Assembly (NCBI RefSeq): GCF_000317305.3
Contig: NC_023036.2
Coordinates: 620,001 to 684,000, forward strand
DNA: 64,000 bases
Source: Mycolicibacterium neoaurum VKM Ac-1815D
Lineage (GTDB): Bacteria; Actinomycetota; Actinomycetes; Mycobacteriales; Mycobacteriaceae
Reading direction: 5' to 3'
Part shown: positions 8,730 to 18,300 of the stretch, piece by piece
Layout: the number at the start of each line of letters is the position of its first letter
Position numbering within the stretch: position 1 is the stretch's first letter
The notes under the pieces: generated by a model
Told to the model about the DNA's origin: nothing
What the model saw: only the letters and a program-made list of their open reading frames with translations
Databases searched by the model: none
Made by a program: the position numbers and the translations under genes

Positions 8730-9796
8730 AGCGCACCGCTCCGCCGTTGGGTTCGCCGATCGATGACAGGGCGACCAATCTCGTGGTCACCCTGCTCGAC
8801 CGTTTCTGGCTGAACCGAGTCGTCAAGGCTGACTATGCCGATGAGCGGGCAGATCGGACCCCACACGATCCGATGACGCTGCAACTGCGCGGGCGGGAGA
8901 TCGTCGCCCATGACAAAGACGTTGTGGCGCTGACCTTTACCGCACCGGATGGTGGCGATCTGCCGGGCTGGCAGCCCGGCAGTCATCTGGACCTCCATCT
9001 GCCGTCGGGACGCCGCAGGCAGTACTCGCTGTGCGGGGACCCGCAGGATCGGGACCGTTACCGTATCGCCGTGCGCAAGATCCCCAGCGGTGGTGGCGGA
9101 TCACTGGAGATGCACGATCTGCGCATCGGCGACACGGTCACGGTCCGCGGGCCACGTAACGGCTTTCCGTTCATCCCCTACGAGCGGGCGCTCTATATCG
9201 CGGGCGGGATCGGCATCACACCGATTCTGCCGATGGTGCGTGCGGCGCAACGCCTGGGCACCGACTGGCATTTCGTGTACTGCGGTCGTAGTGCCGACAC
9301 CATCCCGTTCCTCGACGAAATATGGCAGTGGGATCCGCAGCGGGTGACCGTCCGCTTGGACGAGGAACACGGGATACCTACGCCGGCGGACCTGCTCGGG
9401 CGCGCCGCGCCCGGCGGGGCGGTCTACGTGTGCGGCCCGCCGCCCATGATCGAGACGGTGCGCGGCAATTTCGATCGATCCCCGGCCTCGGCACTGCATT
9501 TCGAACGTTTCAGCGCGCCGCCCGTCACCGATGGCACTGCGTTCGAGATAGAGATTGCCAGTACCGGTGCGGTCGCCACCGTTGCCGCCGACGAGTCGCT
9601 GCTCGACGCGCTGGTCCGGGTACGGCCCGATGTCGCGTACTCCTGCAGGCAAGGATTCTGTGGGACCTGCCGGGTGGGCGTGCTGTCCGGGACGCCGGAA
9701 CACCGCGATGCGCGGCTCACCGCCGCCGAGCGGGCGAATTCGATGTTGGCCTGCGTATCTCGTTCGGCGAACGGGCGACTGGTCCTCGATCTCTGA
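8726..9796 (+). CDS. Flavoprotein reductase with C-terminal [2Fe-2S] ferredoxin domain
   Basis: 356-residue electron-transfer protein. The order is a flavin-binding barrel (RRRQYSLCG near residue 95, the RxYS signature), an NAD(P)-binding domain (IAGGIGITPILPMV near residue 157 and VYVCGPPPMIE near residue 233), and a plant-type ferredoxin domain at the end with the C-x4-C-x2-C ligands SCRQGFCGTC near residue 307 and a fourth cysteine in NSMLACVS. This is the phthalate dioxygenase reductase/vanillate demethylase reductase layout. It would pass electrons from NAD(P)H to a partner, most simply the protein encoded just upstream, whose stop overlaps this GTG start. The next gene, a TetR regulator, converges from 10 bases away. 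Confidence 0.9.
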   Translation: MKRTAPPLGSPIDDRATNLVVTLLDRFWLNRVVKADYADERADRTPHDPMTLQLRGREIVAHDKDVVALTFTAPDGGDLPGWQPGSHLDLHLPSGRRRQYSLCGDPQDRDRYRIAVRKIPSGGGGSLEMHDLRIGDTVTVRGPRNGFPFIPYERALYIAGGIGITPILPMVRAAQRLGTDWHFVYCGRSADTIPFLDEIWQWDPQRVTVRLDEEHGIPTPADLLGRAAPGGAVYVCGPPPMIETVRGNFDRSPASALHFERFSAPPVTDGTAFEIEIASTGAVATVAADESLLDALVRVRPDVAYSCRQGFCGTCRVGVLSGTPEHRDARLTAAERANSMLACVSRSANGRLVLDL

Positions 9797-9806
9797 GAAG
9801 GTCTGC

Positions 9807-10367
9807 TCACATGGCGCTGGTGAAGGTCTTGACCACCGTCTCCAGCTCGGCCCGCAGCTCCTCGTCGGTGAGCTCGGCGATCCTGGGATCGGTTGTGCAG
9901 CAGTAGATGCCGGCCGTCAGTAGTGTCATCGCGACCAGCTGGGTGCGGTTGGTGGAGGCGCCCGTCAGTAGCTTGGTGAAGCCATCGACACACTGCCTCA
10001 TCGATTCATGGGTGACCATCAGCTCGCGCATCGCGGGATCGCCGTAGAGGACATTGGCCACCTGACGGTGTCGGATGGCCAGGTCGATCAGACCGCTCAA
10101 CGCGACATCGCGACGCGCCTCGTCGGTGGGTAGGGCGTCGGCGATGCGCCGTACGTGCTCGATATCGTCGAGGATCGGCTGGGCAACTGCCAGCACGATG
10201 TCGTCCTTGGATTGGAACTGATAGTACACCGAGGCCTTGGTGACCCCCAGTCGCGAGGCGATCATCTGGATCGACGTGCCGCGAACACCGTGCTGGACGA
10301 ACAGCTCCAGCGCAGCGTCGACCACGCGTTCTCGCGCGAAGCCTCGGGCGGCGACGGGCTTTGCCAT
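9807..10367 (-). CDS. TetR-family repressor of the divergent mmpS-mmpL operon
   Basis: 186 residues. The N-terminal helix-turn-helix is clear: ARERVVDAALELFVQHGV, then IASRLGVTKASVYYQFQSKD near residues 30-55, followed by an all-helical ligand domain with no recognisable subgroup. The ATG at 10367 is chosen because the family starts there; an upstream ATG adds 19 unrelated residues. The gene diverges from mmpS/mmpL, and the shared 186-base interval holds a near-perfect 10-base inverted repeat (10471-10504) suitable as operator. This is the arrangement of TetR-controlled MmpS/MmpL efflux pairs known from M. abscessus, so repression of the pump and of its own gene is the likely role. The inducer is unknown. 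Confidence 0.88.
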   Translation of the reverse strand: MAKPVAARGFARERVVDAALELFVQHGVRGTSIQMIASRLGVTKASVYYQFQSKDDIVLAVAQPILDDIEHVRRIADALPTDEARRDVALSGLIDLAIRHRQVANVLYGDPAMRELMVTHESMRQCVDGFTKLLTGASTNRTQLVAMTLLTAGIYCCTTDPRIAELTDEELRAELETVVKTFTSAM

Positions 10368-10470
10368 GGGTCGGCACCTCCTCGCCTGAAGGTTACCGGC
10401 CCCCCATGGTGCGACGGCGATCACAGCAAAACCCCAGCATCGTGTGGGTCACACACAGACTTGCACTGGT

Positions 10471-10504
10471 TGATTGAACTCATACGAATGGTTAAGTTCA
10501 GTCA
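10471..10504. promoter_or_regulatory. Candidate TetR operator between tetR and mmpS
   Basis: Inverted repeat TGATTGAACT (10471-10480) and AGTTCAGTCA (10495-10504): 9 of 10 positions are symmetric around a 14-base spacer. A shorter symmetric element, GTGTG-GGT-CACAC, lies at 10442-10454. Both lie between the divergent tetR and mmpS starts. Binding of this TetR is inferred from position. Confidence 0.5.
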
Positions 10505-10553
10505 GTCAATCGTGTGGCTAAGATCTGCCAAGTCGAAGGGTTGGGGCACGAAG

Positions 10554-10976
10554 GTGCTGGCGCGCAACTGGTTGCCGATGGTGATCATCGCGGTCCTCTG
10601 TGTCGGTGCAGTGGCCGTGTGGCAGATCAGGGGGATCTTCGGTGCCGACCCGGTGATCGTGGTCCCGCAGAACTTCGCCGGCGATGCCGAACGCTTCAAC
10701 AAGAAGGTCGTGCGGATGGAGGTCTTCGGTAATCCCGGTGCGGTGGTGGACATCAGCTACCTCGACCTCGATGCGGTACCGCAACAGGCCAAGGGCGTTC
10801 CTTTGCCTTGGACGCTGATCCTGTCCACGACCGATCCGTCGACAGCGACCACCCTGGTTGCCCAGGGCGATGCGAACTCGCTGGGCTGCCGCGTTTTCGT
10901 CGACGACGAGTTGATGGCCGAGCGGGTCGTCGACGGGTACAACGCCCAGACCTACTGCATCGTGAAGTCCGCATGA
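10554..10976 (+). CDS. MmpS-family membrane-anchored accessory protein
   Basis: 140 residues, the exact usual length of MmpS4-type proteins when the GTG at 10554 is used. One N-terminal membrane helix ([17 protein letters not shown]) is followed by IRGIFG, then the periplasmic beta-rich domain with [26 protein letters not shown] and the conserved ending [11 protein letters not shown]. Two cysteines, in LGCRVF and TYCIV, are in the usual disulfide positions. An ATG at 10488 and a GTG at 10512 are in frame but would place the start inside the proposed operator and add residues unlike the family. MmpS proteins assist their MmpL partner in exporting lipids, siderophores or drugs. The stop overlaps the mmpL start (ATGA), showing tight coupling. 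Confidence 0.92.
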   Translation: MLARNWLPMVIIAVLCVGAVAVWQIRGIFGADPVIVVPQNFAGDAERFNKKVVRMEVFGNPGAVVDISYLDLDAVPQQAKGVPLPWTLILSTTDPSTATTLVAQGDANSLGCRVFVDDELMAERVVDGYNAQTYCIVKSA

Positions 10977-13888
10977 GCGGCAAGCATGCGGATGCCGTGA
11001 CCGAAGAGATTCCGGTTGCCGTGCCCGTCTACCGCACCGAACATTTCGGCCGGATCGCCCACATCCTGCGCAAGCTGTCGGTGCCGATCATGATCGCCTG
11101 GCTGGGACTGGCGGTCTTCCTCAATGTCTCCACCCCCCAGCTGGAAAAGGTTGGCGAGCTGCGGTCGGTCTCGATGAGCCCGCAGGGGGCGCCGGCCGCC
11201 ATCGCCACCCAGCGAGTGGGCGAGGTCTTCGAGGAGTACACGTCAGACAGCTCGGTGATGGTGGTGCTGGAGGGGCAGGACAAGCTGGAAGCCCCGGCAC
11301 GGAACTACTACGCCGAGTTGGTGAAGCGGTTGCGGGCCGATACCGAGCATGTCGAGCACATCCAGGACCTGTGGAGTGATCCGCTGACCGCGACCGGGGC
11401 GCAGAGCGGTGACGGCAAGGCCGCCTATGTGCAGGTCTATCTGTCCGGAAACCAGGGCGAGGCCAAATCGAACGAGTCGGTGGCCGCGGTGCGACAGATC
11501 ATCGCCGACACCCCGGCTCCGGATGGCGTCAAGGCCTATGTCACCGGCGGCGCTGCGCTGGCATCCGATCAGCAGGAGGCCGGACACAACAGCATGCGGA
11601 CCATCGAGACGCTGACGATGGCCGTCATCTTCACCTTTCTGATCATCTACTTCCGGTCGATCATCACCACGACGCTGATCATGACCATGCTGCTGCTCGG
11701 TCTGGCCACCGTGCGCGGTGTCATCGCCTTCCTCGGCTATCACCACATCATCGGTCTCTCCACCTTCGCGACCTCCCTGGTGGTCACTCTCGCGATCGCC
11801 ATTGCGGTGGACTACGCCATCTTCCTGATCGGCCGGTATCAGGAGGAACGCGGTAAAGGTGCCGATCGAGAAGTCGCCTACTACAAGATGTTCGGTGGCA
11901 CCGCCCATGTGGTGGTCGGATCCGGGCTGACGATCGCGGGTGCGACATTCTGCCTGAGTTTCACGCGGCTGCCGTACTTCCAGACCCTGGGTATCCCGCT
12001 GGCCATCGGCATGCTGGTGCTGATCGGCTATGCCATGACGTTCGGCCCGGCCTTGGTGACCATCGGTAGTAGATTTGGTTGGTTGGATCCTAAACATGTT
12101 GTGCGGGTTTCCCGTTGGCGCAAGGTCGGCACGGCGGTGGTGCGCTGGCCCGGACCGATCCTGGTGGCCAGTCTCGCGGTGTCCTTGATCGGCTTGGTCG
12201 CCATCCCCAGCTATCAGACCAGCTACAACGACCGCCTCTACATGCCGGCGGACCTTCCCTCCAATCAGGGCTACGCCGCCGCCGAACGGCATTTCTCCCC
12301 GGCTCGACTCAACCCCGAGATGTTGATGATCGAGACCGACAAGGACCTGCGCAATCCCGCGGACTTTTTGGTCATCGACAAGGTGGCCAAGAACATCTTC
12401 CGAGTGCCGGGTATCGGTCGGGTGCAAACGATCACCCGCCCTGACGGGCTACCCATCGAGCACAGCACGATTCCCTATGCCATGTCGCAGCAGAGCGCGC
12501 TGAACAAGCTCAACGAGCAGTTCCAGGGCGACCGCACGGCCGACATGCTCAAGCAGGCCGACGATATGCAGAAGAACATCGACAACTTGGAGAAGATGCA
12601 GTCGATCACCGTCGAGATGGCGAGTACGACCAACGACATGGTCGTCAAGATGAAGGATATGGCGATCTCGATCGGCGAAGTACGCGACAAGATGGCCGAA
12701 TTCGACGATTTCTTCCGGCCGATGCGTAACTACTTCTACTGGGAGCCGCACTGCTACAACATCCCGATCTGCTCGGCCATGCGCTCCATCTTCGATGCGC
12801 TCGACGGCATCGACACCATGACCGACGGCATCCAGGGAATGATCCCAGACATGGAGCGCTTGAATGCGCTCATGCCGCAGATGACGGCGCTCATGCCGGC
12901 GATGATCGACACGATGAAGTCGGTCAAGCAGATGATGCTGACCACATATCAGACGCAGAACGGCATGCAGCAGCAGATGATCGAGATGCAGAAGGACTCC
13001 AGGGCAATGGGGGAGGCCTTCGACACCGCCAAGAACGACGACTCGTTCTACCTACCGCCAGAGGCCTTCGAGAACGCAGACTTCAAGCGCGGCATCGAAC
13101 AATTCATTTCGCCGAACGGCAATGCCGTGCGGTTCATCATCGCCCATGAGGGTGACCCGATGTCCGCCGACGGCATCGAGAAGATCGATGCGATCAAGGA
13201 AGCCGCCAAGGAAGCGCTGAAGGGCACGCCGCTGGAGGGCGCACGCATCTACCTCGGGGGTACGGCGTCGACCTTCAAGGACATGGCCGACGGCACGAGA
13301 TACGACCTGATGATCGCCGGCATCGCCGCGCTGGGGTTGATCTTCCTGATCATGCTGATCATCACCAGGGCGATCGTGGCCGCCGCGGTCATCGTGTTCG
13401 CGGTCGGTATGTCGCTGTGCGCCTCATTCGGTATATCGGTGCTGATATGGCAACACCTGATCGGGCTTGAGCTGCACTGGATGGTGCTACCGATGGCCAT
13501 GATCATCTTGTTGGCCGTTGGCGCCGACTACAACCTGCTGGTCATCTCGCGGCTCAAAGAGGAGGTCGGGGCCGGGGTCAAGACCGGGATCATCCGCACC
13601 CTGGGCGGCAGCGGATCGACGGTCACCGCGGCTGCGGCGCTGTTCGCCCTCACCATGATGGCGATGGCAGTCAGTGACCTGAGGGTGATCGGTCAGGTGG
13701 GCACCACCATCGGGCTCGGTCTGTTCTTCGACACCGTGGTGGTCCGGTCGTTCATGACGCCGTCGATCGCCAACCTGCTCGGCCGATGGTTCTGGTGGCC
13801 GCAACGCATCCGGGTGCGACCGGTGCCGGCTCCGTGGCCCAATCCGCCACGGCTGCAAACCGATCCAGCGACAGGGGTGACGTCGTGA
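10973..13888 (+). CDS. MmpL-family RND transporter (MmpL4/MmpL5-like)
   Basis: 971 residues with the RND layout: helix 1 near 40-60 ([12 protein letters not shown]), a periplasmic porter domain, helices 2-6 (about 205-370) carrying the proton-relay region [20 protein letters not shown], a second periplasmic domain with a long methionine-rich, probably coiled-coil stretch (about 520-690), and helices 7-12 with [17 protein letters not shown]. The double Asp-Tyr pairs are the conserved proton-transfer residues of MmpL proteins. The ATG at 10973 overlaps the mmpS stop. Substrate is unknown; pairing with MmpS and a TetR gene fits a lipid, siderophore or drug exporter of the MmpL4/5 clade. The stop overlaps the GTG of the DUF732 gene, so at least three genes are coupled. 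Confidence 0.93.
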   Translation: MSGKHADAVTEEIPVAVPVYRTEHFGRIAHILRKLSVPIMIAWLGLAVFLNVSTPQLEKVGELRSVSMSPQGAPAAIATQRVGEVFEEYTSDSSVMVVLEGQDKLEAPARNYYAELVKRLRADTEHVEHIQDLWSDPLTATGAQSGDGKAAYVQVYLSGNQGEAKSNESVAAVRQIIADTPAPDGVKAYVTGGAALASDQQEAGHNSMRTIETLTMAVIFTFLIIYFRSIITTTLIMTMLLLGLATVRGVIAFLGYHHIIGLSTFATSLVVTLAIAIAVDYAIFLIGRYQEERGKGADREVAYYKMFGGTAHVVVGSGLTIAGATFCLSFTRLPYFQTLGIPLAIGMLVLIGYAMTFGPALVTIGSRFGWLDPKHVVRVSRWRKVGTAVVRWPGPILVASLAVSLIGLVAIPSYQTSYNDRLYMPADLPSNQGYAAAERHFSPARLNPEMLMIETDKDLRNPADFLVIDKVAKNIFRVPGIGRVQTITRPDGLPIEHSTIPYAMSQQSALNKLNEQFQGDRTADMLKQADDMQKNIDNLEKMQSITVEMASTTNDMVVKMKDMAISIGEVRDKMAEFDDFFRPMRNYFYWEPHCYNIPICSAMRSIFDALDGIDTMTDGIQGMIPDMERLNALMPQMTALMPAMIDTMKSVKQMMLTTYQTQNGMQQQMIEMQKDSRAMGEAFDTAKNDDSFYLPPEAFENADFKRGIEQFISPNGNAVRFIIAHEGDPMSADGIEKIDAIKEAAKEALKGTPLEGARIYLGGTASTFKDMADGTRYDLMIAGIAALGLIFLIMLIITRAIVAAAVIVFAVGMSLCASFGISVLIWQHLIGLELHWMVLPMAMIILLAVGADYNLLVISRLKEEVGAGVKTGIIRTLGGSGSTVTAAAALFALTMMAMAVSDLRVIGQVGTTIGLGLFFDTVVVRSFMTPSIANLLGRWFWWPQRIRVRPVPAPWPNPPRLQTDPATGVTS

Positions 13889-14214
13889 AATGGCCGTCGT
13901 TGATCGGCGGTGTCCTCGCGGCAGCGGTGGCACTCGCCCCGCCGGCGTCGGCGGATCGCGATATCGATTTCGCGCGAGAGCTACACACCTATGGCATCTA
14001 CGGTCAGCGCGACCACAACGCCTGGCTGGCCAAGATCGCCTGTGAACGATTGGACCGAGGAGTCGATGAAAATGCTCATGACGCAGCTGCATTCGTCCAC
14101 ACCAATCTCGACAGCGGCACCTCTACGGAGCAGGCGTGGCAGTTCCTCGCAGCGGGCATACGAACGTACTGTCCGCAGCAGATCGGCCGGCTCGATGCCG
14201 CCTCGCGACCCTGA
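13885..14214 (+). CDS. Secreted DUF732 protein linked to mmpS-mmpL
   Basis: 109 residues, beginning at a GTG that overlaps the mmpL stop (GTGA). A signal peptide is evident: [21 protein letters not shown], with a likely cleavage after ASA. The mature part carries the DUF732 pattern: [31 protein letters not shown], a [19 protein letters not shown] ending and two cysteines that probably pair. DUF732 proteins are small exported mycobacterial proteins of unknown role. Coupling to mmpL suggests a periplasmic accessory to the pump (inference). The 3' end overlaps the start of the next gene by 20 bases. Confidence 0.8.
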   Translation: MKWPSLIGGVLAAAVALAPPASADRDIDFARELHTYGIYGQRDHNAWLAKIACERLDRGVDENAHDAAAFVHTNLDSGTSTEQAWQFLAAGIRTYCPQQIGRLDAASRP

Positions 14215-14683
14215 GCGCTCATGGCCGGTGCGAGCGTTGCGTGCAATCGGGATGGTCCTGGCCATCATCGTGCTGCTCACGGCCTTCGCCGTCGCGGTCG
14301 CGGCAGTCACCCGCGCCGACGCCACCGAGGACTACCCGATACCGCGACGGATGTTGCACACGACGTGCACCGCTGAGCAGATCCTGGCCGCCGCAAGGGA
14401 TGTCGAACCGGTCTACTACGAGCGATACATGACCGACTACAACAACAAATCGCCTGAGGTGCAGCGGGCGGTGCGTGACCGCATCCATTGGTTCTACTCC
14501 ATGGACTACTCGGGGCGGCGCGCCTACTCGGAGAACACCGCTACCAACGCGTTCTACGAACAGCTGTCCTGGAACTGGCCCAACTGGGCGAAGATCTTCT
14601 TCAACAACAAGGGTGTAGCGGCGCACACCACCGACATCTGCGCGAACTACGCACCCGAGGACACCTCGGTATGGGTGTGGTGA
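14195..14683 (+). CDS. DUF5078-type membrane-anchored or exported protein
   Basis: 162 residues. After a short basic start ([17 protein letters not shown]) there is one hydrophobic segment, MVLAIIVLLTAFAVAVAAV, then an extracytoplasmic region with YPIPRRMLHTTCTAEQILAAARD, YYERYMTDYNNKSPEVQ and a C-terminal NWPNWAKIFFNNKG, all features I associate with DUF5078. Two cysteines (TTCTAEQ and DICANYAP) could form a disulfide. No function is known. The ATG overlaps the DUF732 gene by 20 bases, so it is the fourth member of the mmpS-mmpL operon. The pairing of DUF732 and DUF5078 behind an mmpL suggests a shared envelope role, which is inference. Confidence 0.75.
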   Translation: MPPRDPERSWPVRALRAIGMVLAIIVLLTAFAVAVAAVTRADATEDYPIPRRMLHTTCTAEQILAAARDVEPVYYERYMTDYNNKSPEVQRAVRDRIHWFYSMDYSGRRAYSENTATNAFYEQLSWNWPNWAKIFFNNKGVAAHTTDICANYAPEDTSVWVW

Positions 14684-14798
14684 TCATCCCGGCCCAGATC
14701 GGCTTGAACCTGGTGGTTCAGCAAGGCGGTGGGGCCACCGGAGACGGCCCCGCCAACCTTTTCCGAAGCCTGGCGCCCGAAAATGGAACATCGCGGCC

Positions 14799-15257
14799 AT
14801 GACCTCGCAGTTCTCGCAACGATTCCCCACTGTGCGGCCTCAACTGGGCGCGAATCAACGGGCCCGGCTCATTGCCTGGATATCGACCGTCACGATAGGA
14901 GCGGGCTACGCGACCTTCGAACGATTCACCCGTGGCTTGTTCGATACCGGCAGCGGAGATCTCGGTGACAGCCGAGGTGACCAGATTCCCGGTGAGGTGT
15001 ATGCGCGACATACGTACTCCAGGGTCCGGGACGAAATCAACGTCGCCCTGCGTCGCTGCGGCTATGGCGACCTCACTGCGGTTGTCGAGGACTGCGCGCG
15101 CAGGCACCTCGATGATGCCGTCGCTCCCGCTGTCTGGGGCTTCGCGTTCGAAAGAAGCTCACGTGCCGAGGTTGGCGCAGATATCTGCGACGGCCTGGAT
15201 CGCGAAGGGCTCGCCCTCGCTGCGCGATTGAGCGCCCTGTTCGACGCTCAGCACTAG
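14799..15257 (+). CDS. Hypothetical protein, unrecognised
   Basis: 152 residues; I do not recognise the family. It looks soluble and mixed helical, with RVRDEINVALRRCGYGDLTAVVEDCARRHLDDAV in the middle and VWGFAFERSS after it, no signal peptide and no motif. Codon use is less GC-biased at third positions than the neighbours (two ATA isoleucine codons, several CAA, CGA and GAT), which can mean a recently acquired gene or a chance frame. A 115-base gap separates it from the DUF5078-type gene, so it may or may not belong to that operon. It converges with aftD. An opposing open frame in the same place looks less protein-like. Coding status is uncertain. Confidence 0.45.
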   Translation: MTSQFSQRFPTVRPQLGANQRARLIAWISTVTIGAGYATFERFTRGLFDTGSGDLGDSRGDQIPGEVYARHTYSRVRDEINVALRRCGYGDLTAVVEDCARRHLDDAVAPAVWGFAFERSSRAEVGADICDGLDREGLALAARLSALFDAQH

Positions 15258-15331
15258 AAGGACCCCTGGCAGAGGACACGACGTCGGCCACGTCCGGGTG
15301 CGGACCGAGCCGACCATCCTCGGTGGTGCGC

Positions 15332-18300
15332 TCATTCTCGCAGGGGCCTCCGGTTGAACGTCACCGTGGATGCGGCCAACGCTGCCACCGAGATGAGCGC
15401 CAGTAGCTGTATACCGGCGGAGTGGCCGATGTACCCGTCCACCGAGCGCCACGGATTGCGCGACAGCACCGCCCCCGCCGCGATCAGCCCACCGGCGGTG
15501 AATCCGACGGTCACCTTCTCGGCCAATCCGGCCCGCCGGGCGAGAAGGTACCGAAGCCCGATGGCGGCGCCGACCACGACCGCGCCGGCGAGACCACTGA
15601 TCAGCGTGCCCGCCGCGACCGCGGCGGCCAGCAGGATCGCCGGTCGGGGATGCCAGGTCGAAACGGGCTGGGCGCCAACCGATCGCCGGCTCGGCAACAT
15701 GGCCAGCAGCGCCAATATCGGTAGCAGGGCCAACCCGCCGAACAGCCCGATCCGGTAGGTGAGGTTCGACGGGAAGGTCAAGTTCACCGTGCCCTGCGCA
15801 CCCGCAGGGACGATCCAGCCCTGCTGCCATCCGTTGACGGTGATCGCACGCAGCGACGTTCCGTCCTCGGTGTGGGCGACCCAGCCGGGATTGCGGCTCT
15901 CGGGGATCACGATGACCCGGTCGCGGTCCGCGGGTTGCACGCGCACCTGCCGATGATCTGCGGTCCAGATGCCCACGTCGGCCGGAACCACCTGCGCGGG
16001 ACGTACTTCGGCGGCACGGGGGGTGCTCAGCACGATGCCGTCCACCACGAACGTCTCGCCGGCGCTGATCACGACTTCCTGCTGCCCCTTGGGCAATGCG
16101 ATGCCGCCGATTCGGCACGGCGTGGCGGCTATGGGTTCGTTGTCCAACAGCGCGCCGACGGTGGTGCGCACCGAGGTCTGCACGAACTGCCCTGCCGCAC
16201 CTATGATCGGTCCGCGCCCACACGGAACCTCGACGGTTCGGTCACGATCGACCGGACCGGCCGCGGCGATCGGTGCGCCCGCCGCGTCGCGTACCTGCAC
16301 CTCGGCCAGGCCTGGCGGCTTGAGCTGATCGAACCCCAGCGCGGTGCGGTCGATGACATCGCGCCAGCCCAGGATCGACAGCGTCACGGTGTCGGTCACC
16401 GTGGGTGTGAGGTCGATGGTCTGGGGTCCGTCGCCGGTCAGCCGGCGCAGCTGGGGCCCGGCACCGAGGTCGACCGCGACCAGGGTGGGGTGGGCAGGCA
16501 CATCGGTCGGACTCGGGGTGAGCGTCAACGCCGCCACCTCGGTGCGGCGGGGCAGCGATAGGGTCAGGGTCGCCGGTTTACGTTGTGCCACACCGTTCTG
16601 CGGCGCGGTCCAGGACGTGCGCGGATCACCGTCGGTGGCGGCGTAGGCGGATCCCAGAACGTCGATCAGATCGGATTCGCCGGATGCCCGGACCGTTCCG
16701 GGGGGATGGATGAGATCTGCCAACCGCGGCCCCTGCCGGGCCCGCACCCACACCGTGGGGGCTGCTTCGGTGTCGGTCGGGATGGTCAGGGTGCGGCTGA
16801 TACTGACCGGTTCCTCGGGCGACAGACCCATGGTCGCGGCGCAGTGCACCGCCTCCGGGCCGTCCGCGCAGCCGGGCCTGCCCAGCAGCTCCGAGCCCAG
16901 ATCCCATTGGGCCACCGCGGCCCCTGGGGGCGGACCGGGGACATCGAGGGTTCGCCGGAGCGGTATCTGATGCGCGAAACCCGATGCGTCGTACTGGGTG
17001 ACGGTCAGATCGGTGATGCCGAATTGGACACCCGGAGAGCCGTCGTCGGTGCCGACGGCGGTGATCCTCACCCAGGGTGTCTCACCGAACGGCAAGGCGG
17101 CGGCAAGCGGTTTGCCCGGCTGATCGAAGCGCAGGGTGGTGCTGCCGTTGACGGTGGACACCTCGATGCGGCGGACCTGTGCGCCGACGGCCGTCGCACT
17201 GGGGGTGATGGTGATCGCGGCGTTGGTGACCGGATTGTCGAAATCGATCTGCATCCACTGGCCCACCGCACTTTGCAGGGAACTGGACACCCAGCTGGTC
17301 GAGGAGTCCGCGTCGATCGCGGCGGCAGGGCCCGCGGCGGGCGAGACATCGGGCAGCGCAGTGGAATCCGCGGCCGAACTGGAGACGCTGAGCCGTCCGC
17401 CCTCCCAGCGTGCGTACAGCGGGTCGGTGCCGGCGGGGTAATCCATCACCCGGTTGAAGGTGTGCCGCAGGTCGCCGGCCGCGCGCATCTCCGATGAGTG
17501 GTGGTCCACCCGCCCGTAGTCGGTCTCGCGTGCCACCGGGGTATCGGTGACGGTGACCAGCGGGGTGGGCAAGCCCGCGCGTTGGGCATCGGCGGTCAGC
17601 AGCATCGGCCCGAGCGGCTGCTGGCCGGCCAACCGGCGACGTTCGGCGATGCGCAGCAGTGCTTCCGGGCCGCCGTCGACGCGTGCGAGTGTGTCGGCAT
17701 CGGTCACGTACGGACCGGGGTGGGCGTCGTCGACGCGGTAGATCTCGACCGCCGGATAACGCGGGCGCAATCCGCTGTCGCTGACGAACCCGTCGAGGGT
17801 GCCCGGGCCGACGGGGTCACCGAACTCGGCGACCCTGGTCAGTCCGGGCGAGTTGTCCATCACCCGGTGTACCAGCAGCGGACGCGCCGACCGCGAGGCC
17901 TCCGGATCCAGGTCGTTGCGGACGACCACGAACGAGATGTTCTGCTGGGCAAGGATGTCGGCCAGGCCCGCGGAGGGCCGGCCGGCCGCGAAGAGGCGCT
18001 GTACCGAATCGAGGGCGCGGATGGTCTCCGGTGGTGTGAGCGGGATGGAGTCGCGCACTCCCCACGGACTGTGGCCGAGCACCTGCAGTGGTTCGTCGTG
18101 GCTGTTGCCCCAGACCTGGGTGGCGAACGGAGCACCCGGTGCGACCAGGACCCGGCCCCCGTCGGTGTTGTGCTCATCCAGCCATGCCGCGGTGTCGTGC
18201 CAGTGCGCCGGGATGGCCTCGAAGCTGCCCGGCGGTGTGAGCCTGCCGGTCCAGGCCAGCGAGGTCCCGGCCGCCAGCGCGGTCAGGATCACGATGCCCA

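Noticed and set aside
14718..15107. Minus-strand frame opposite the unrecognised hypothetical gene
   Set aside because: Arginine-rich, no start context and no family resemblance; the plus-strand frame is somewhat better but also uncertain.
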